Positions 43,151 through 54,674 of a stretch of DNA of 64,000 bases are shown piece by piece. The notes beneath the pieces are model-generated. The model saw only the letters and a program-made list of their open reading frames with translations, was not told where the DNA came from and searched no databases. Numbering within the stretch: the stretch's first letter is position 1; each line of letters opens with the position of its first letter. A program made the position numbers and the translations under genes. Source of the stretch: Lepidostoma basale (taxonomy: Eukaryota > Arthropoda > Insecta > Trichoptera > Lepidostomatidae); NCBI GenBank assembly GCA_022606425.2, contig JAHDVF020000053.1:806001-870000 (forward strand), in the 5' to 3' direction.

Positions 43151-43690
43151 TATGTCTATTAGTACATAAGATTAGAACTTTTTATTGACAGTTGTCTTTT
43201 GCTCAGAAGTCCAGTAGCCGGGCTGATCTGCTGCTTCGTACATTCCTTTTTCCTACATTTTATGACGTGTGATCAAGAATTTTGTTGTGGTATTATATAA
43301 TCACACACGGTTTAGTCTGACATTTTTATTTACTTATTTATTTAACATCTTAAGTAATAAAGTAATAGCCTAGTTGTCAGGGCACAATCTAATACGGCGT
43401 GAACTATTTGACCGTAACTTACCTGGGTATATTAAAATAAATAACTGAAGTGTAATTAATTACCACTTGTAGTTTTTGTTATTCATTTCGTGACACTGTC
43501 CGTAACTTTATCAGGTTAATTTTCTAAGCAATATAGAAAAATAGAATCGAAACCGGTTGGAATGGAAAGGTTTTTAACTAAAAAAATATGAAAAAATGTG
43601 CTTAAATTTTACGATTTAAATTTTTTTATGATAAACTTATTACGTTTTTATTTAAAAAAATTTACATACTAACTAATAAAATAATAAAAT
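43151..43690. other. AT-rich stretch with a possible ribozyme-like scrap
   Basis: 43540-43580 has tcgaaaccggttggaatgg, reminiscent of g3/g4 3' core strands. Nothing else. Confidence 0.3.
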
Positions 43691-44060
43691 GAGCTAATAA
43701 CATTAACTATATTACCTCAACCATACAAGTATACAGACAAACAAAACAAATAGACATATCAGACGTGACCAGATTCGAGACATGGAATATTGTTCAAAGA
43801 GTGACCATAGAAGAGACAACAGACAGCAGATACAAATTAACTAAAAATTCAGACGTACACAGACACTGGACCAGGAACTGTGACAGATATCACTTACTGA
43901 ATGCACGAACTAAGACAGGACAATCAAGGATATTGAACAATGTACCGAAAGTTTTCAATGAACTTCCAAAAGACCCAAGGAGTCTCAATACAAAATCAAT
44001 TTAAAATATACCTGAAACATTATATAATTACAAGTAAGATCTAAAAATGTATCCATATAG
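43691..44060 (+). mobile_element. LINE-H C-terminal fragment
   Basis: Open from about 43700: TSTIQVYRQTKQIDISDVTR, DSRYKLTKNSDVHRHWTRNC, LLNARTKTGQSRILNNVPKV, FNELPKDPRSLNTKS, then IKIYLKHYI after a one-base shift. The NxLPK and SLNTxSxKxYLKxYL pattern is the C-terminal end of CR1/jockey-type non-LTR polyproteins. Partner copy at 3.1-3.5 kb. Confidence 0.6.
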
Positions 44061-44091
44061 CTCAATTGAGTTTTTAAAAAATAAAAAAAAA

Positions 44092-44335
44092 CATCATGCT
44101 TTCTCTCCGAATGGGTCCAGAATTCAGAAACATTGGACCGCCACACCATTTTTTACTATACCGTGTCATTTAACGCGCGTCAATTTCTCGAACTTTTCAC
44201 GTATCTGACATTTTATACGAGTATTTGACTGATTTGATTATGCCACTTTTCCCTCTTTTCCCGTTCCGTTAACATCGTTAATGAATACTCTTTATCCTTC
44301 CTTTTTATGTTCAATCCATCTTTATGTTTTATGTA
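44092..44335 (-). mobile_element. LINE-A fragment, degenerate
   Basis: Antisense words catgctttctctccgaatgg, accgtgtcatttaacgcgcg, tttgactgatttgattatgc and ccgttccgttaacatcgtta match LINE-A in order. Confidence 0.5.
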
Positions 44336-44929
44336 TAGTTAATAAATCTATATATTGAACCGTTCAATTCCGTTGAAAAAACACTTTTAATTGTGGTAGC
44401 TGTTTGCCTGAAAAGTAAACTTAAATTTCTTTAGAAATTTTGTTTATACGCTAATTTCTATATCCAAAGTGCAAAAGCTTAAAATTGTGCCCTCAGACCG
44501 AGGTGGAGATGAGAATTCGTATGAATTGCGATTCACTGGACAGTCACAAATTTAAATTGTTAGTTTCCATTATGCTGCCCTAGGGCAGTGGCGCCTTTGG
44601 AAATTATTTTGAAGTATAAAAACCACGTAAAAAATATATTTTAATAAGCACTTATCTGCAATACAGGTTTTCTTCCGATACATACACCATTTACGATATG
44701 TTAACGCATAAACGCACGTTTATTTTTTTTTACGTAAAACGCGAGATAATTCTATGAATTAAAAACCAGTTTTTTTTCATATATTTTTATTACGAATTTT
44801 GAATATATATTGAAGATTATTCTTTAATTATTTAGAAAATAATGTTGCTTGTTTTTGGAATAATAATGGAGTCTCTATCCATTACTAAATATAAATTAAA
44901 ATACTGTTTGTCTTTTTCTTTTTTATATA
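44336..44929. other. AT-rich stretch, nothing recognised
   Basis: No supported frame or repeat. Confidence 0.35.
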
Positions 44930-45060
44930 CTTTGTATATACTCGTACAACACAAACATTAAAAATTACATGTTTCGGACAACCGGTCCTTCTTCAGTGAT
45001 ATTATAAAGATACATTTTTAAAATATTATAAAATTGTTTACGAATTCTCTAGTCTAGAAG
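44930..45060 (-). ncRNA. Hammerhead-ribozyme-like motif with intact core (g2), with tail
   Basis: Minus, 45001-44966: CTGAAGA, extra A, GGAC/GTCC with loop CGGTT, GAAA, CATG, TA (triplet GTA, allowed as NUH). Helix I is not preserved. The tail includes ttatatactttgtatatact (antisense of other g2 tails). Body to 45050 shared with 39.1 kb. Confidence 0.55.
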
Positions 45061-45139
45061 TTTTATTATATTTTATGGGAATAACATGTTTCGTCTTCCA
45101 TCAATAAATTATATTTTTACTGATAGCTTAGTGAGGGAA

Positions 45140-45270
45140 ATCTTGCGATAGGTAGCTGAATAGCAGTCACGTGAATTCTATTGTACATCAGACCAATGAC
45201 AGTGTGAATAAGACGGACCTTCGGTGTGACAGTTATTGCTGTTGCTATTCTGCCACGTAGGTCGTCGCAT
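45140..45270 (-). mobile_element. tRNA-derived SINE, B box deleted
   Basis: Minus: CGACCTACGTGGCAGAATAG, CTGTCACACCGAAGGTC, then the body ACTGTCATTGGTCTGATGTA and CACGTGACTGCTATTCAGCT, matching 35.0 kb. The segment with GGGTTCGAATCCC is missing. Confidence 0.6.
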
Positions 45271-45334
45271 ACTTTTAGACAAAATACGTATTCATAAATA
45301 TTAAATATGCTATAATGAGATTACATCGGTCTCC

Positions 45335-45385
45335 CACTAAAGAAGGTAATATACCTTCGAAACATGTCGATTAAAATATACTTTA
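45335..45385 (+). repeat. Hammerhead-like motif, one core base off
   Basis: CTAAAGA (G5 to A), extra A, GGTA/TACC hairpin, GAAA, CATG, TC, tail gattaaaatatac. The hairpin can extend into the core bases (GAAGGTA/TACCTTC). Confidence 0.4.
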
Positions 45386-45570
45386 AACTTTAAAAAAGCA
45401 ATGCTTGATTTAACAAATAAAACATAATTATAGAATAACACAGTGTAAATGTCCTAAGTTAATAGACAATTCGTTAGTAGATTACACAGCATTATTTATT
45501 TTAAAAGTTGGTCTTTTAGGCAATGACAAAGAAATGATAATATGTTTTATATAATATAAAACAGGTCATT
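45386..45570. other. AT-rich spacer
   Basis: Nothing recognised. Confidence 0.3.
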
Positions 45571-46075
45571 ACTTTCCCTATTAGATGGACTTGGACTTGG
45601 ACTTGGATCTTCTGGCTTACAGAGGTTCAGCTCATGTGGCTATTCCTCTTACGTCTGATGGGAACATTGTTGGAAGGTGATTTGGTGGGTTGTTAGTTTA
45701 TTCGGGGGCATGATTTGTGTGGCCCGGAGTGTTCCTCTGAAGGAGAATCGATTTTGGGCGCTTGTGGCGGCTGGAAGTGTTTGGGTCGTAATTAGAGAGG
45801 TCTTTTATTGTGGGGTTGGGATGTGAAGGGAGTCCTTTGTAAAAACGTTCGGCAATTTTCAGAATGAGTTCATCTATCATCGGGATTCCCGATTCTAGGT
45901 GCAGTTGTGTAATCCTGGTCCATGAAGGTGCACCAAGCGATAAACGGATAGCCTTATTTTGCAGGATTTGGAGTTTTTGTATGTGACTCGAAGCTGCATA
46001 GCCCCAGATTGGGGCTGCATAAGTGAAGATCGGCCTTATAACCATTTTGTATATCAGGAGTTTATTGTCGATGCT
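45571..46075 (-). mobile_element. Jockey-like LINE 3' end
   Basis: A 115-codon open frame (46045-45698) reads VIRPIFTYAAPIWGYAASSH, IQKLQILQNKAIRLSLGAPS, LHLESGIPMIDELILKIAER, FYKGLPSHPNP. This is the post-RT region (IRPxxTYAAPxWG ... LQxxQNKxLR) of jockey-clade elements. It is truncated on its 5' side at about 46075. A GC-richer 3' untranslated region with (TTGGAC)n near 45590 follows to 45571. Confidence 0.75.
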
Positions 46076-46149
46076 TAGTTTACTGTTTCTAGCTGGAATT
46101 GGCTAAAGTCGTGTGAAAAATAATCGCTAAGATGTAAATATGGTAAAGA

Positions 46150-46650
46150 GGTCAAGAGATACAGTTTTGAATTTTTAATTGAAACAGAAAGGACGCCTCT
46201 GTTTCAAAATATGTTTTCTCTTGTAAATTTCTTTTCACATTTATCTGAAATATTTTTGTATCTTTTACTTTTGTGTGCCAAAAAAGTTTTTTCTCGGCGA
46301 TTGTTAAATTTAATCCTGCCATACATATTCAAGAGCGATCATTCAAAGTGCTTTGTGCGCTATGTGGAATTTTCAATCAATGTCATTTTCTCACATATGG
46401 TCAGAATAACTGCATCAAATTGAAATTTGAAGATTCCTTTGTGGATTCCAAAAGGATAAAAAGAAAAAAAAATAAACGTTTTCCATTACATGGCGCTAAT
46501 AACTTTATTTCTAGAATAAGCAGCTTGTTTTTTTATTTACCTTTATTATTGTTACGTCTAAGAGTATTAGGTTTGATATTTTTCTGAAGCGTTTTTGTCG
46601 TCAAGGTCAAAAAGAATGTGAATTTTGCCTTCAATATTTGCCTTTAAACT
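46150..46650 (+). other. Overlapping frames with Cys-rich segment, unassigned
   Basis: A 70-codon frame (46211-46423) and a 104-codon frame (46273-46587) overlap and may be one coding stretch broken by a frameshift. The second contains VLCALCGIFNQCHF and a basic KRIKRKKNKR. It does not match the LINEs here. Candidate remnant of a non-repeat gene or an old insertion; function unknown. Confidence 0.25.
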
Positions 46651-46788
46651 GTGCTTTAAAATCATGTGCATATATATGGAATAGATATATAGATAAATGA
46701 TTAAATATGTCGGTTTTATAGATTTCCATAACTAGCTAGGGAAACAAATTATTAAAGAAAAAATATCAAATCAGTTAATTGTAACATA

Positions 46789-47222
46789 CTAACTAACCAT
46801 CACGCCGTCTCTCCGAAGGGGTAGACAGAACGAATGGACTACCACACTTTTCTTTTCTGACACATTTCTCTCGTTCCCTCAACATTCATACATCGTGTCA
46901 TGCACGCACGTCGATTTTTTGTGACTCCTCACGTGGCCGACATTCAATATTTGATTTATTTGATGTGCCAAATTTTCCACGGTCCTTCTCCATTTCTAGT
47001 TACAATAACATCGTTAAAATATACTTTTTTTACCATTTTATCAGTCCAAACCATCTTAATGATCCTTTTATTATTTTGTTCATAACACAATCATTCGCAC
47101 CGCATTCACTTCTTATATTTTCATTCGACACTCTATCATACAGAGTATCTCACTTCTACTGCATTTATTCTACTTTTATCCTTCTTTTGCCAGTTCCATG
47201 CTTCGCTTCCATACACAAATCA
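46789..47222 (-). mobile_element. LINE-A fragment
   Basis: (CTAA) tail, hairpin ctccgaaggggt, RRACMTRCMNVEE antisense, WHIKQI-like, then the MNKIIKGSLRWFG region and EAWNWQK to about 47215. After a short AATC-rich insertion, aagggtcggtac (47246-47260) resumes the upstream sequence. Confidence 0.7.
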
Positions 47223-47260
47223 AATCATATCAATCAAATCAAACAAGGGTCGGTACAGGG

Positions 47261-47800
47261 CCACTACTGTTACACGGACACTGTATCGTTTTAAAAATAT
47301 TAATTGATCGCCTAACTGCCATTCCTGCCGAGACTTAATTCACTAGATGGGTTGTTTGATTCTCAATAACTACTTTTGCTTATTATATGTAATGTGTAAT
47401 ATAAGAATACTCAAACTTTTCAGAGAAAATTAGCTTCTTTTTGCCCGATTGAAGTTAATAAAACTCTTGTCTATTGCGTAATTATCTTCAAAGAATTTCG
47501 ACGAATATTTAGTGTTTTATATTACTTTTTCTAGATGACTTGTAACAAAGGAAAATTCGAAACTTTTATATTGTTAGTAGGTTAAAGGAGTTTGTATCCA
47601 CTTATTCGATAAAACGATGAGTTCCTTTATCTTTGTTTATAAAGGGAGAGGCTTCTCTAAGGAAATTTTAATGTATGGGTAACTCTTTCAGAGCCGGTCA
47701 TATATAAATATTAAAATTTTATATCACTAAATGTGGTGCTGACAACGCTGAACTTAAAAGTCGATCATCTGGGCATCGTGGAAAGTCTCACGGTGGTTAG
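47261..47800. other. AT-rich stretch, nothing recognised
   Basis: No supported frame or repeat. Confidence 0.35.
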
Positions 47801-47802
47801 TT

Positions 47803-48515
47803 AGAAAGTTTCAATCCTGGGATTGGTTTGCAGCAATTTATTCTATTCTTCTCTTCCATTCTTCCCTGTTTTGTGCGGCTCTTTTGAAATCTGCATATGA
47901 TGAGCAGCGCACGTCCACCAACAGGTCCTCCAGGTACTCTCGGCGTGGGTGTCCCCTAGAGTTTGTCCTTTCGGTCATACCCTCCATTATGGCATGCAAG
48001 AGACCATCTTGACGTATTACATGGCCGATCCATCTTGCACGCCTTTCGGACAAGGTCCTGAGCAGGTGCCTTCCTCCTTAGATCCCTTGAAGAACTTCCT
48101 CATTCGTGACGTGGTCTCTCCAGGAAATTCCTAATAGTCTTCTATAGGACCACATCTCAAAAGCCTCTAGTCTCCGCTTATCTCTTTCGGATAGGCACCA
48201 TGCCTCACAGCCGTACATCAAGATACTCCATACATAGGTCTCGATGAGGAGTGTTCTCAGTTTCAGGTCTTTATTATTTGATTCTATTATTTACGACACT
48301 TTATTAAATGCAAGCCTAGCCTGATGTATACGGCTGTCGACCTCGCTCTTAGACCGACTGTCCCATGTTATTTTTCTCCCGAGGTAGACAAACTCCTTGG
48401 TGTTCTTTAGTGGAACTCCTGACATCACTACTCTCATCTGATGTTGCGTTTGGCCTACAGTCAGCAGCTTTGTTTCGTCACGGTGGTATGCTCTCAAAAA
48501 GTGCTGATGAAATTT
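47803..48515 (-). mobile_element. LINE-B, longer C-terminal copy
   Basis: Minus, in order: MRVVMSGVPLKNTKEFVYLG (YLG motif), ITWDSRSKSEVDSRIHQARL, a CEAWCLSERDK-like segment, then SERRARWIGHVIRQDGLLHA, GHPRREYLEDLLVDVRCSSY and NREEWKRR. Stops and small indels between blocks. The RT catalytic domain is absent. Extends the 29.05 kb copy upstream. Confidence 0.75.
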
Positions 48516-49075
48516 AAGCACATTACGTTATATTATGAGTTCGATCAAATCAGGGCGTTGATTGGCTTCTCAATAGGTGCAGACAACTGGCCGTTGATAG
48601 GAGTGGTGGATGCTCTACTGAATAGACACTCTCCTGGCATGAGAAGTGTGACAGAAGAAGAATAAGATATCAAAACAGTGTTTAATAGAAATAATAACAT
48701 TGTATTTATATATTTGACTTGGGTCTCATAGCAAGAATCTCAAAACAGTTTTATTAAAAATCTGACAGGTTTCTGTGATAGTGTTGAATAAGACACGAAG
48801 TAGTTTGTGCAAAAAATCTTAAAAATGAGAATGTATTAAAATGCGAGACGAAAAGTTTAGTTTGGAGAGATGTCAATAAAAAAAATATTATAACATGAAT
48901 TAAAGATTTAACAACAAAGCAAGTTATATATGTTTTTGCTGCTCAATTGATTATTTAAAATTTATTTGTTTTTATTTAAAATAAAACAGTTTTTTAATGC
49001 AACAGCAATATTTGAAAACTGTTGAATTAAACTGTTAAATTAAATAACTTTATTTTTTTATATAATATCATAATT
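48516..49075. other. AT-rich stretch, nothing recognised
   Basis: 48530-48660 is less AT-rich, no frame assigned. Confidence 0.3.
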
Positions 49076-49145
49076 GTACTTTATTTTACGCAACAGCTGC
49101 TTCATCAACGTATGTTGACATCATCAGGTGTTACAATAATATATC
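49076..49145 (-). ncRNA. Hammerhead-ribozyme-like motif, group g1
   Basis: Minus, 49130-49088: CTGATGA, extra T, helix II GTCAAC/GTTGAT (6 bp with one G.T), loop ATAC, GAAG (last A to G), CAGCTG, TT, then GCG. Single arm; no mirrored partner here. Confidence 0.5.
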
Positions 49146-50325
49146 AAATGTCAAATTTTCGTGATTTTTCGAATCTTTATGTGTATTTGTTCCTATGTCA
49201 ATTTGAACAATTTTGAAGTTTTTGCTGAAATTGAATTAGGTACCTAACTATTTTTATTAAAAGAACGGTTAGTTACTATTTATAGGAGAAAATATTAAGT
49301 GTGAAAAATATAATAATAATAATAATAAAATAGTAATTAGAAGGAACAATTACACATAGTATAGAGTCAAAAAAAGAAGAAGCATAATAAAATAAAAACG
49401 ATAAACAATAACAGTAAGTATATTACATTAATAGGAAAGGTGACAGAAGTTGAAGGTTGATTTATTTTTTTTTAGCTAGATTTTAAAGGGGAAAAGTTTT
49501 TAATGTTCTATATACTATAACAATATTTGTATTTAAAAGAAAAGGGAAACCTAGATTTATACTCCGCTACGACTGAAGTAATCAAATCTCTCTAATCTGC
49601 TAATTGTATAATAATTTTGGAGACAGGTTCTAAAAGTGTTAAGTGCTCGAATCGGAAATATTCACTTGAATAGATTAGATTCACTGTTTAAATAGGAAGA
49701 AGGGTTGTAGCAGATGGAATGTGTATAAAGGAATAAAGCGTTGACTCTTGTATTAAAAATGCGTTACCTGATATTTATTATTCGGGACGACTTCAAAGCT
49801 TCAAAGGAAAACGGTATTATCCGAAATGTTAAATATTTGACTCGTGTACTCAATAAACAACTGTTTTCACATTTCACTGACTCATAAATTAACGAATAAT
49901 CAATAATCTTTGATAAAAACTCGTTTTAATGTTGATATACACATTGAATTAATTTATATTTGTGTTTTACATTACGTAAGGAATCATAGGCAAAACATGC
50001 ATGTTATGTACAAAAATACTTTTGTTCATAATTCCATATTTGGTTTAATACATACAGGATTAGTTTCATGTCGTGATTAATTGATAAGTAATGATAAGAC
50101 AAAACTAGTTCTGAATGTAAAAAAACAAAATGTGTCGTTAATACGATTGAAAACGTCTGTCTATCGAATAATATATTTCGCCTTTAAAAGGCGAAACCAG
50201 TAATTCACGAAAATTGTAATAAAAGTTCTAGAAAACGGATGTTTTCATTCGAACTATTTTTTTATTATGGAGTTTTACATCATTGTTTAAGAAACAATTA
50301 ATTATGAAGTGTAGTATTTTAGTAC
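49146..50325. other. AT-rich stretch with short SSRs
   Basis: (AAT)n at 49313-49330. No supported frame. Confidence 0.35.
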
Positions 50326-50520
50326 GTGGCACGATCAAATAAATCAAATATTGAATGTCGGCCATGTGCGGAGTCAGAGAAATCGACGCGCGTGCATGAC
50401 ACGATGTATGAATATTGAGAAAGCGAGAGAAATATGTCAGGAAAGAAAAGTGTGGCAGTCCATTCTTTCTGTCTACCCCTTTGGGGAGACAGCGTAACGG
50501 TGAGTTAGTTAGTTAGTTGT
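50326..50520 (+). mobile_element. LINE-A 3' fragment
   Basis: WHDQINQILNVGHVRSQRNR, RRACMTRCMNIEKAREI-like and the end with tacccctttggggagaca, then (GTTA)3. Confidence 0.65.
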
Positions 50521-50700
50521 TTCTTTTTTTTATATACTTTGTATACAAAAAAAGTAAGTAAAAAAAATTAAATACCAAACATGTTTCCGACACACAAGTG
50601 ATATTATATAAATATAAATATTAAAAATATCATATATTTTTTTCACAAATATGGTCAGTTTTGACAGATATTAAAATATCTTTTGACAGATATTATAATA
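50521..50700 (-). repeat. Half g2 element, degenerate
   Basis: Starts with the tail ttttttttatatactttgta, then minus-strand CGGAAACATGTTTGG remnants, and the body cacaaatatggtcagttttg shared with 39.17 kb. Confidence 0.45.
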
Positions 50701-51185
50701 ACGAAATTTTTTGAAAAGTCAGACAAAAAAATTAAAGGTCTTAATTATTATACACGTATAATAAGAAAATTTTATTGTTCGTGTTTATTATTATGGGTGT
50801 AATATGTTAAAAATACAATATTAATACAAGCAACACTATGGTGTTTTAACCCCATTTTTTTTTCGAATAAAGCAATTTTTTTATATTGATAAAGCTCCAA
50901 TTGAACCAAACCGGTTGTTAAAAGAAATAAAGTCTGATCATTTATTGATTCCTGTCTAAACAATGATATAACAATGCACATAATATATTGTTAACGGAAA
51001 AAACGTGCATTATTTCCAAAATAAAGATATTATAAAAACCGATATAATTAAAACGAAAGAAAATGTCTCTTTTCAAAAACGCTTTATTATACGAGTATTT
51101 TATGGGATTGACATGTTTCGCATCAAATAAATATCTGTATATTTTTATTCTTATTAATTGGGAAAACGCTCCGGTTTTAGTAGCT
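50701..51185. other. AT-rich; one degenerate g4-like motif
   Basis: 50880-50935 (+): ttgataaagctccaattgaa then CCAAACCGGTTGTT aligns with the 28.15 kb motif with a deletion in helix II. Confidence 0.35.
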
Positions 51186-51260
51186 GAGATGCGAGGCCAG
51201 AAGATGGCCGCGGACAGCCGAAACCGGTCGAAGCCATTAATCTAAGTGAAATACTTAAAT
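51186..51260 (+). repeat. Hammerhead-like motif, group g3-like
   Basis: CAGAAGA (U4 to A), extra T, GGC...GCC hairpin, GAAA, CCGG, TC, then gaagcc. GC-rich and distinct from the g1/g2 copies. One core substitution predicts loss of activity. Confidence 0.4.
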
Positions 51261-52333
51261 TTTTGTATTTACATTATTAACTTCTGTCCAAATAAAACTG
51301 TCATTTGTTTCCAAAATACCATTTAACTATGTGTTATCATAATTCATAAAAATATATATGTTTATTAAATATTATCATAATTCATAAAAATGTATGTTTT
51401 AAAATATATTTCCATTTCGTTATCGATATTGGTCCAGATGATGGTCTTGTACAGTTGTTTTCATACACGATGTACCCTAATGATTAAATAATAACTATTT
51501 TTAACCTTAATTCAGATCTGGTAGCATCTACTAATAATGAACTTTAAACAAGAAATATCAAATAAAAACAATAATATTTTAGAGATATTAATATTAATTG
51601 AAATGTGTACCGCAGTGATATCCTGAATCACGCCTACGCAGATCCACTAAATGAGATTTGAATAGTGTCTGAAGCCTAGAAAAAGTTAAGTAAAATATAT
51701 TTCCTTGGGTACAAAACGCTAGGCATAACAATGAATCCTTCCATTCAGGCGAATAATATAAGGATTTCGTCTGGAATTTTCTTTAAAGCCAGTATTTTGA
51801 ATAAACTCTAGACGTAATACAATATTATGGGGATACTTTTTGATATTACCGACGTGGTCTCTACATCAGCCAAAGCTGGTTCCATAAGATATTTAATAAG
51901 CGAAGGAAACTTTCAGTGACGTACAAGTACGTGATGATTTTTTACAGATTATTGAAATACAATAATACTTTGTATATACCAATAACATTTTTGTAGGAAA
52001 ACACACAGTGATTATTAATACATATACAAATAAACAAACATACAGTTAATTAAAGACAAATTAAAGACATAAAAGTTTCATTAAAACAGTCAATAAAGAC
52101 ATAAAAGGTTTACCTGAAGCTGTAGCCAGGTCGCAAAAGTCTAAAACGAGTAAATTTACTATTTTAATAGAAATAGATTGTTATCTACGCGAAATATATA
52201 TATTTTTGTGAATGAAAAAAAAATGTATATAAAACACATAAAAAAAAAACTTAATTTGTTTCAACGAATCAACCGGTTTCGCAAAATGAAATTCGTAGAA
52301 TTCGGTTGTCCACCAGAACATATTTTTTACTCT
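51261..52333. other. AT-rich stretch, nothing recognised
   Basis: No supported frame or shared repeat. Confidence 0.35.
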
Positions 52334-52480
52334 ATTTTTTATTTTTCGCGACAGCTGTTCCCTCAACCTTTATTGACATCATCAGGTGTTACAATGATGA
52401 TGTCAACAAAGGTTGACATAGCAGCTGTCACGGAAAATAAAAAATAAAAATTGTGATACATAAACAGAGTTTTATAATTT
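52334..52480. repeat. Compact palindrome of two divergent g1 motifs
   Basis: Left (minus): CTGATGA (52385-52379), extra T, GTCAA/TTGA hairpin, GGAA, CAGCTG, TC, GCG. Right (plus): ATGATGA, TGTCAAC/GTTGACA, then atag, CAGCTG, TC. Spacer only about 10 bases. Tails gaaaataaaaaataaaa and gtgatacataaacagag on the right. Confidence 0.6.
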
Positions 52481-52735
52481 AACAAAATAAATATTATGAT
52501 TTGAAGAATACAAAAAGATACATTTTTGTCTATCACTATAAAAAGTATCTGAAATTTTGAATATTGCGTTTTTGAGGAGGCTTATATCATATTTATTTTT
52601 ATGATTCAACATGTCTTGTATTATTATGGGAATATAAAAATGCAAGGAGTGTCTAGATTGCGTTAATCTCATGTTATAACAAGGCGTAATATTTTTAACC
52701 AAATATTAACTACTTATTTTTAAAGTTATGATATA
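52481..52735 (-). other. Unassigned 76-codon minus frame
   Basis: 52472-52702 encodes NITPCYNMRLTQSRHSLHFY and later NAIFKISDTFYSD. It may be a retroelement C-terminus but is not matched within the window. Confidence 0.2.
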
Positions 52736-52985
52736 TCTATTGATTTGATTTCTATGTAATTGCCGTGACAGCTGTTTCACCAATCGGGTTTAGCATCGCC
52801 AGGTAAAACAATCAAAATTGTAATATCTGCTTCATCAGGTGTTACAGACAACAGTTGACTGTAACATATGATAATGCCAAGATCAGTTGGCGGAAAAGTT
52901 TAAAAAATAAATTGTGATATTTATAACAGTTTTCATATTAAACGGTTAATAATGTTGAAGTAACGTTGTGTTTTCTTCAAAACAA
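52736..52985. repeat. Two divergent, decayed g1 motifs
   Basis: Left (minus): CTGGCGA, extra T, GCTAA/TTGGT, GAAA, CAGCTG, TC. Right (plus): ATGATAA, extra T, GCCAA/TTGGC, GGAA. Tail gttgaagtaacgttgtgttt as in other g1 copies. Confidence 0.5.
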
Positions 52986-53445
52986 TGAATTGTATTTGTT
53001 TTAGAGTTTCACAGATTTTTAATCAGACAGGTATGACATTATTATTATCTTTGACATAAAAAACTGTTATCACAGTGAATAATAACGAAAAAAATACAAT
53101 TTCACCCGACACCCTTGGTAGTAAGTACTTTCAAAACTTTAACAGGTTAATGAAAACTTCAAATATTTTATATATTATAGATTTCTAGATACAGTGTTTC
53201 ACTTATGATTGACATTCATATAATGATTTTTGACGTATTTAGAAAAGGAAATATTTTGAATAATTTTAAAAATTAAATATTCATTTTGTATGAATGCACG
53301 AAAAGTGTTTTCTTCAAAGACATGATCCTTTATTTTATTCTAATGTTGTAGTTACGCTGACATTTTTTTTGTGCATTCATCTTTACACGAGAACTTCTAT
53401 AATAACTATTAGAATGAAATTTTTTCGGAAATGTGTTTGAGGAGT
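52986..53445. other. AT-rich stretch, nothing recognised
   Basis: No supported frame or repeat. Confidence 0.35.
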
Positions 53446-53935
53446 AACTAACTAACACGCCGTTTCCCCGGAGGGGTAGTCAGAGCAGATGGACCGTCAA
53501 ATCCCTTTGTTCTGACATACCTCTCGAGATCCTTTACATTCATACATCGTAACATACACGCTCGTCAATTTTCCCGACTTCGAGTGTGGCGGTCTTTTAG
53601 TATTAGATTAATTTAATCATGTCATGCTTTCTTTGGTTTTTCACGGCTTCTCTTTCCACTCACACTGCTAGTATACAACACTTTAACCATTCTTCTCTCG
53701 TCCATGCGTTCCGTACCTACTTAGAAATAATCTTATTAATTTTACTTTTGATGCAATCATTTATCTTACATTTCTTCCTTATTTCGTCGTTCGATATTAT
53801 ACGAGTATAATATATTGTTTTCGCACAAACTTTTTGTTGTGGTCTCATTTCTACCTCATTTTATCTACTTTCATCATTCTTTTCCCAGCTCCAAGCTTCA
53901 CTTTAATACATAAGAGTTTGCACAAGAACTCCATT
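53446..53935 (-). mobile_element. LINE-A fragment
   Basis: (CTAA) tail, hairpin ccccggagggg, antisense RRACMLRCMNVKDLERY-like, RPRKAWHD-like, a deletion around the GSLRWFGH region, and EAWSWEK to the start. Multiple stops. Confidence 0.65.
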
Positions 53936-54189
53936 TTCTACCTTGGGGAGTAACTGTGCTTTCATGTCAGTTGTAAAATATTACTTAATTTCGAGAAGCG
54001 TTGTATTAAAATCTTTGCTGTATTGTGCTTACAATTCCAAAACTTATGTTCATGCATGATTTCAAACATACAATTTTGTTGAATAATGCCATCGAGTAAA
54101 AAGTATTATTTTTAATTAGAATTTTTCATTATCTAGAAAACGAAGTCAAGAAAATTGTGGATACTAATCAAATATTCAATAACATATTT
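53936..54189. other. AT-rich spacer
   Basis: Nothing recognised. Confidence 0.3.
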
Positions 54190-54376
54190 TTCTTTCAATT
54201 TATGCAACACAAACTTTATTTAAAAAAAAAAATAAAACGAGCATATTTCGGACACAGGAGCCCTTTATCGGTGTTATGAATATAATTTTTTTTTCATGTA
54301 TATGATCAGTTTTGACAGTTATTTGAATGATTTATTTTCGAACGTATATGCTTTTATATATAACAAATATTTTGAA
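54190..54376 (-). repeat. Half g2 element, degenerate
   Basis: Minus: CCGATAA, extra A, GGG...GTCC hairpin, GAAA, TATG, C. Body ttcatgtatatgatcagttt shared with other g2 copies. Confidence 0.4.
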
Positions 54377-54674
54377 TGGATCATTAAGATGGTTTGGACA
54401 CATGGAAAGAATGAATAAATAAAGAATGGTAAAAATTTACGTTAAAGATGTAAATGGAACTAGAAACAGAGGAAGACCGAGGAAAACGTGGCACGATCAA
54501 ATAAATCAAATATTGAATGTCGGCCACGTCAGGAGTCAGAGAAATCGACGCGCGTGCATGACACGATGAGTGAATGATGAGGAAGCGAGATAAATATTTC
54601 AGGAAAGAAAAGTGTGGCAGTCCATTCTTTCAGCCTACACCTACAGAGAGACGGGGTGATGGTAAGTTAGTTAA
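54377..54674 (+). mobile_element. LINE-A 3' fragment
   Basis: GSLRWFGHMERMNK-stop, VNGTRNRGRPRKTWHDQINQ, RRACMTR, the end cctacacctacagagagacg, TGATGG and a short GTTA tail. Confidence 0.65.

Noticed and set aside
46150..46650. Calling this a viral relic
   Set aside because: No specific viral motif is identifiable; left as unassigned.
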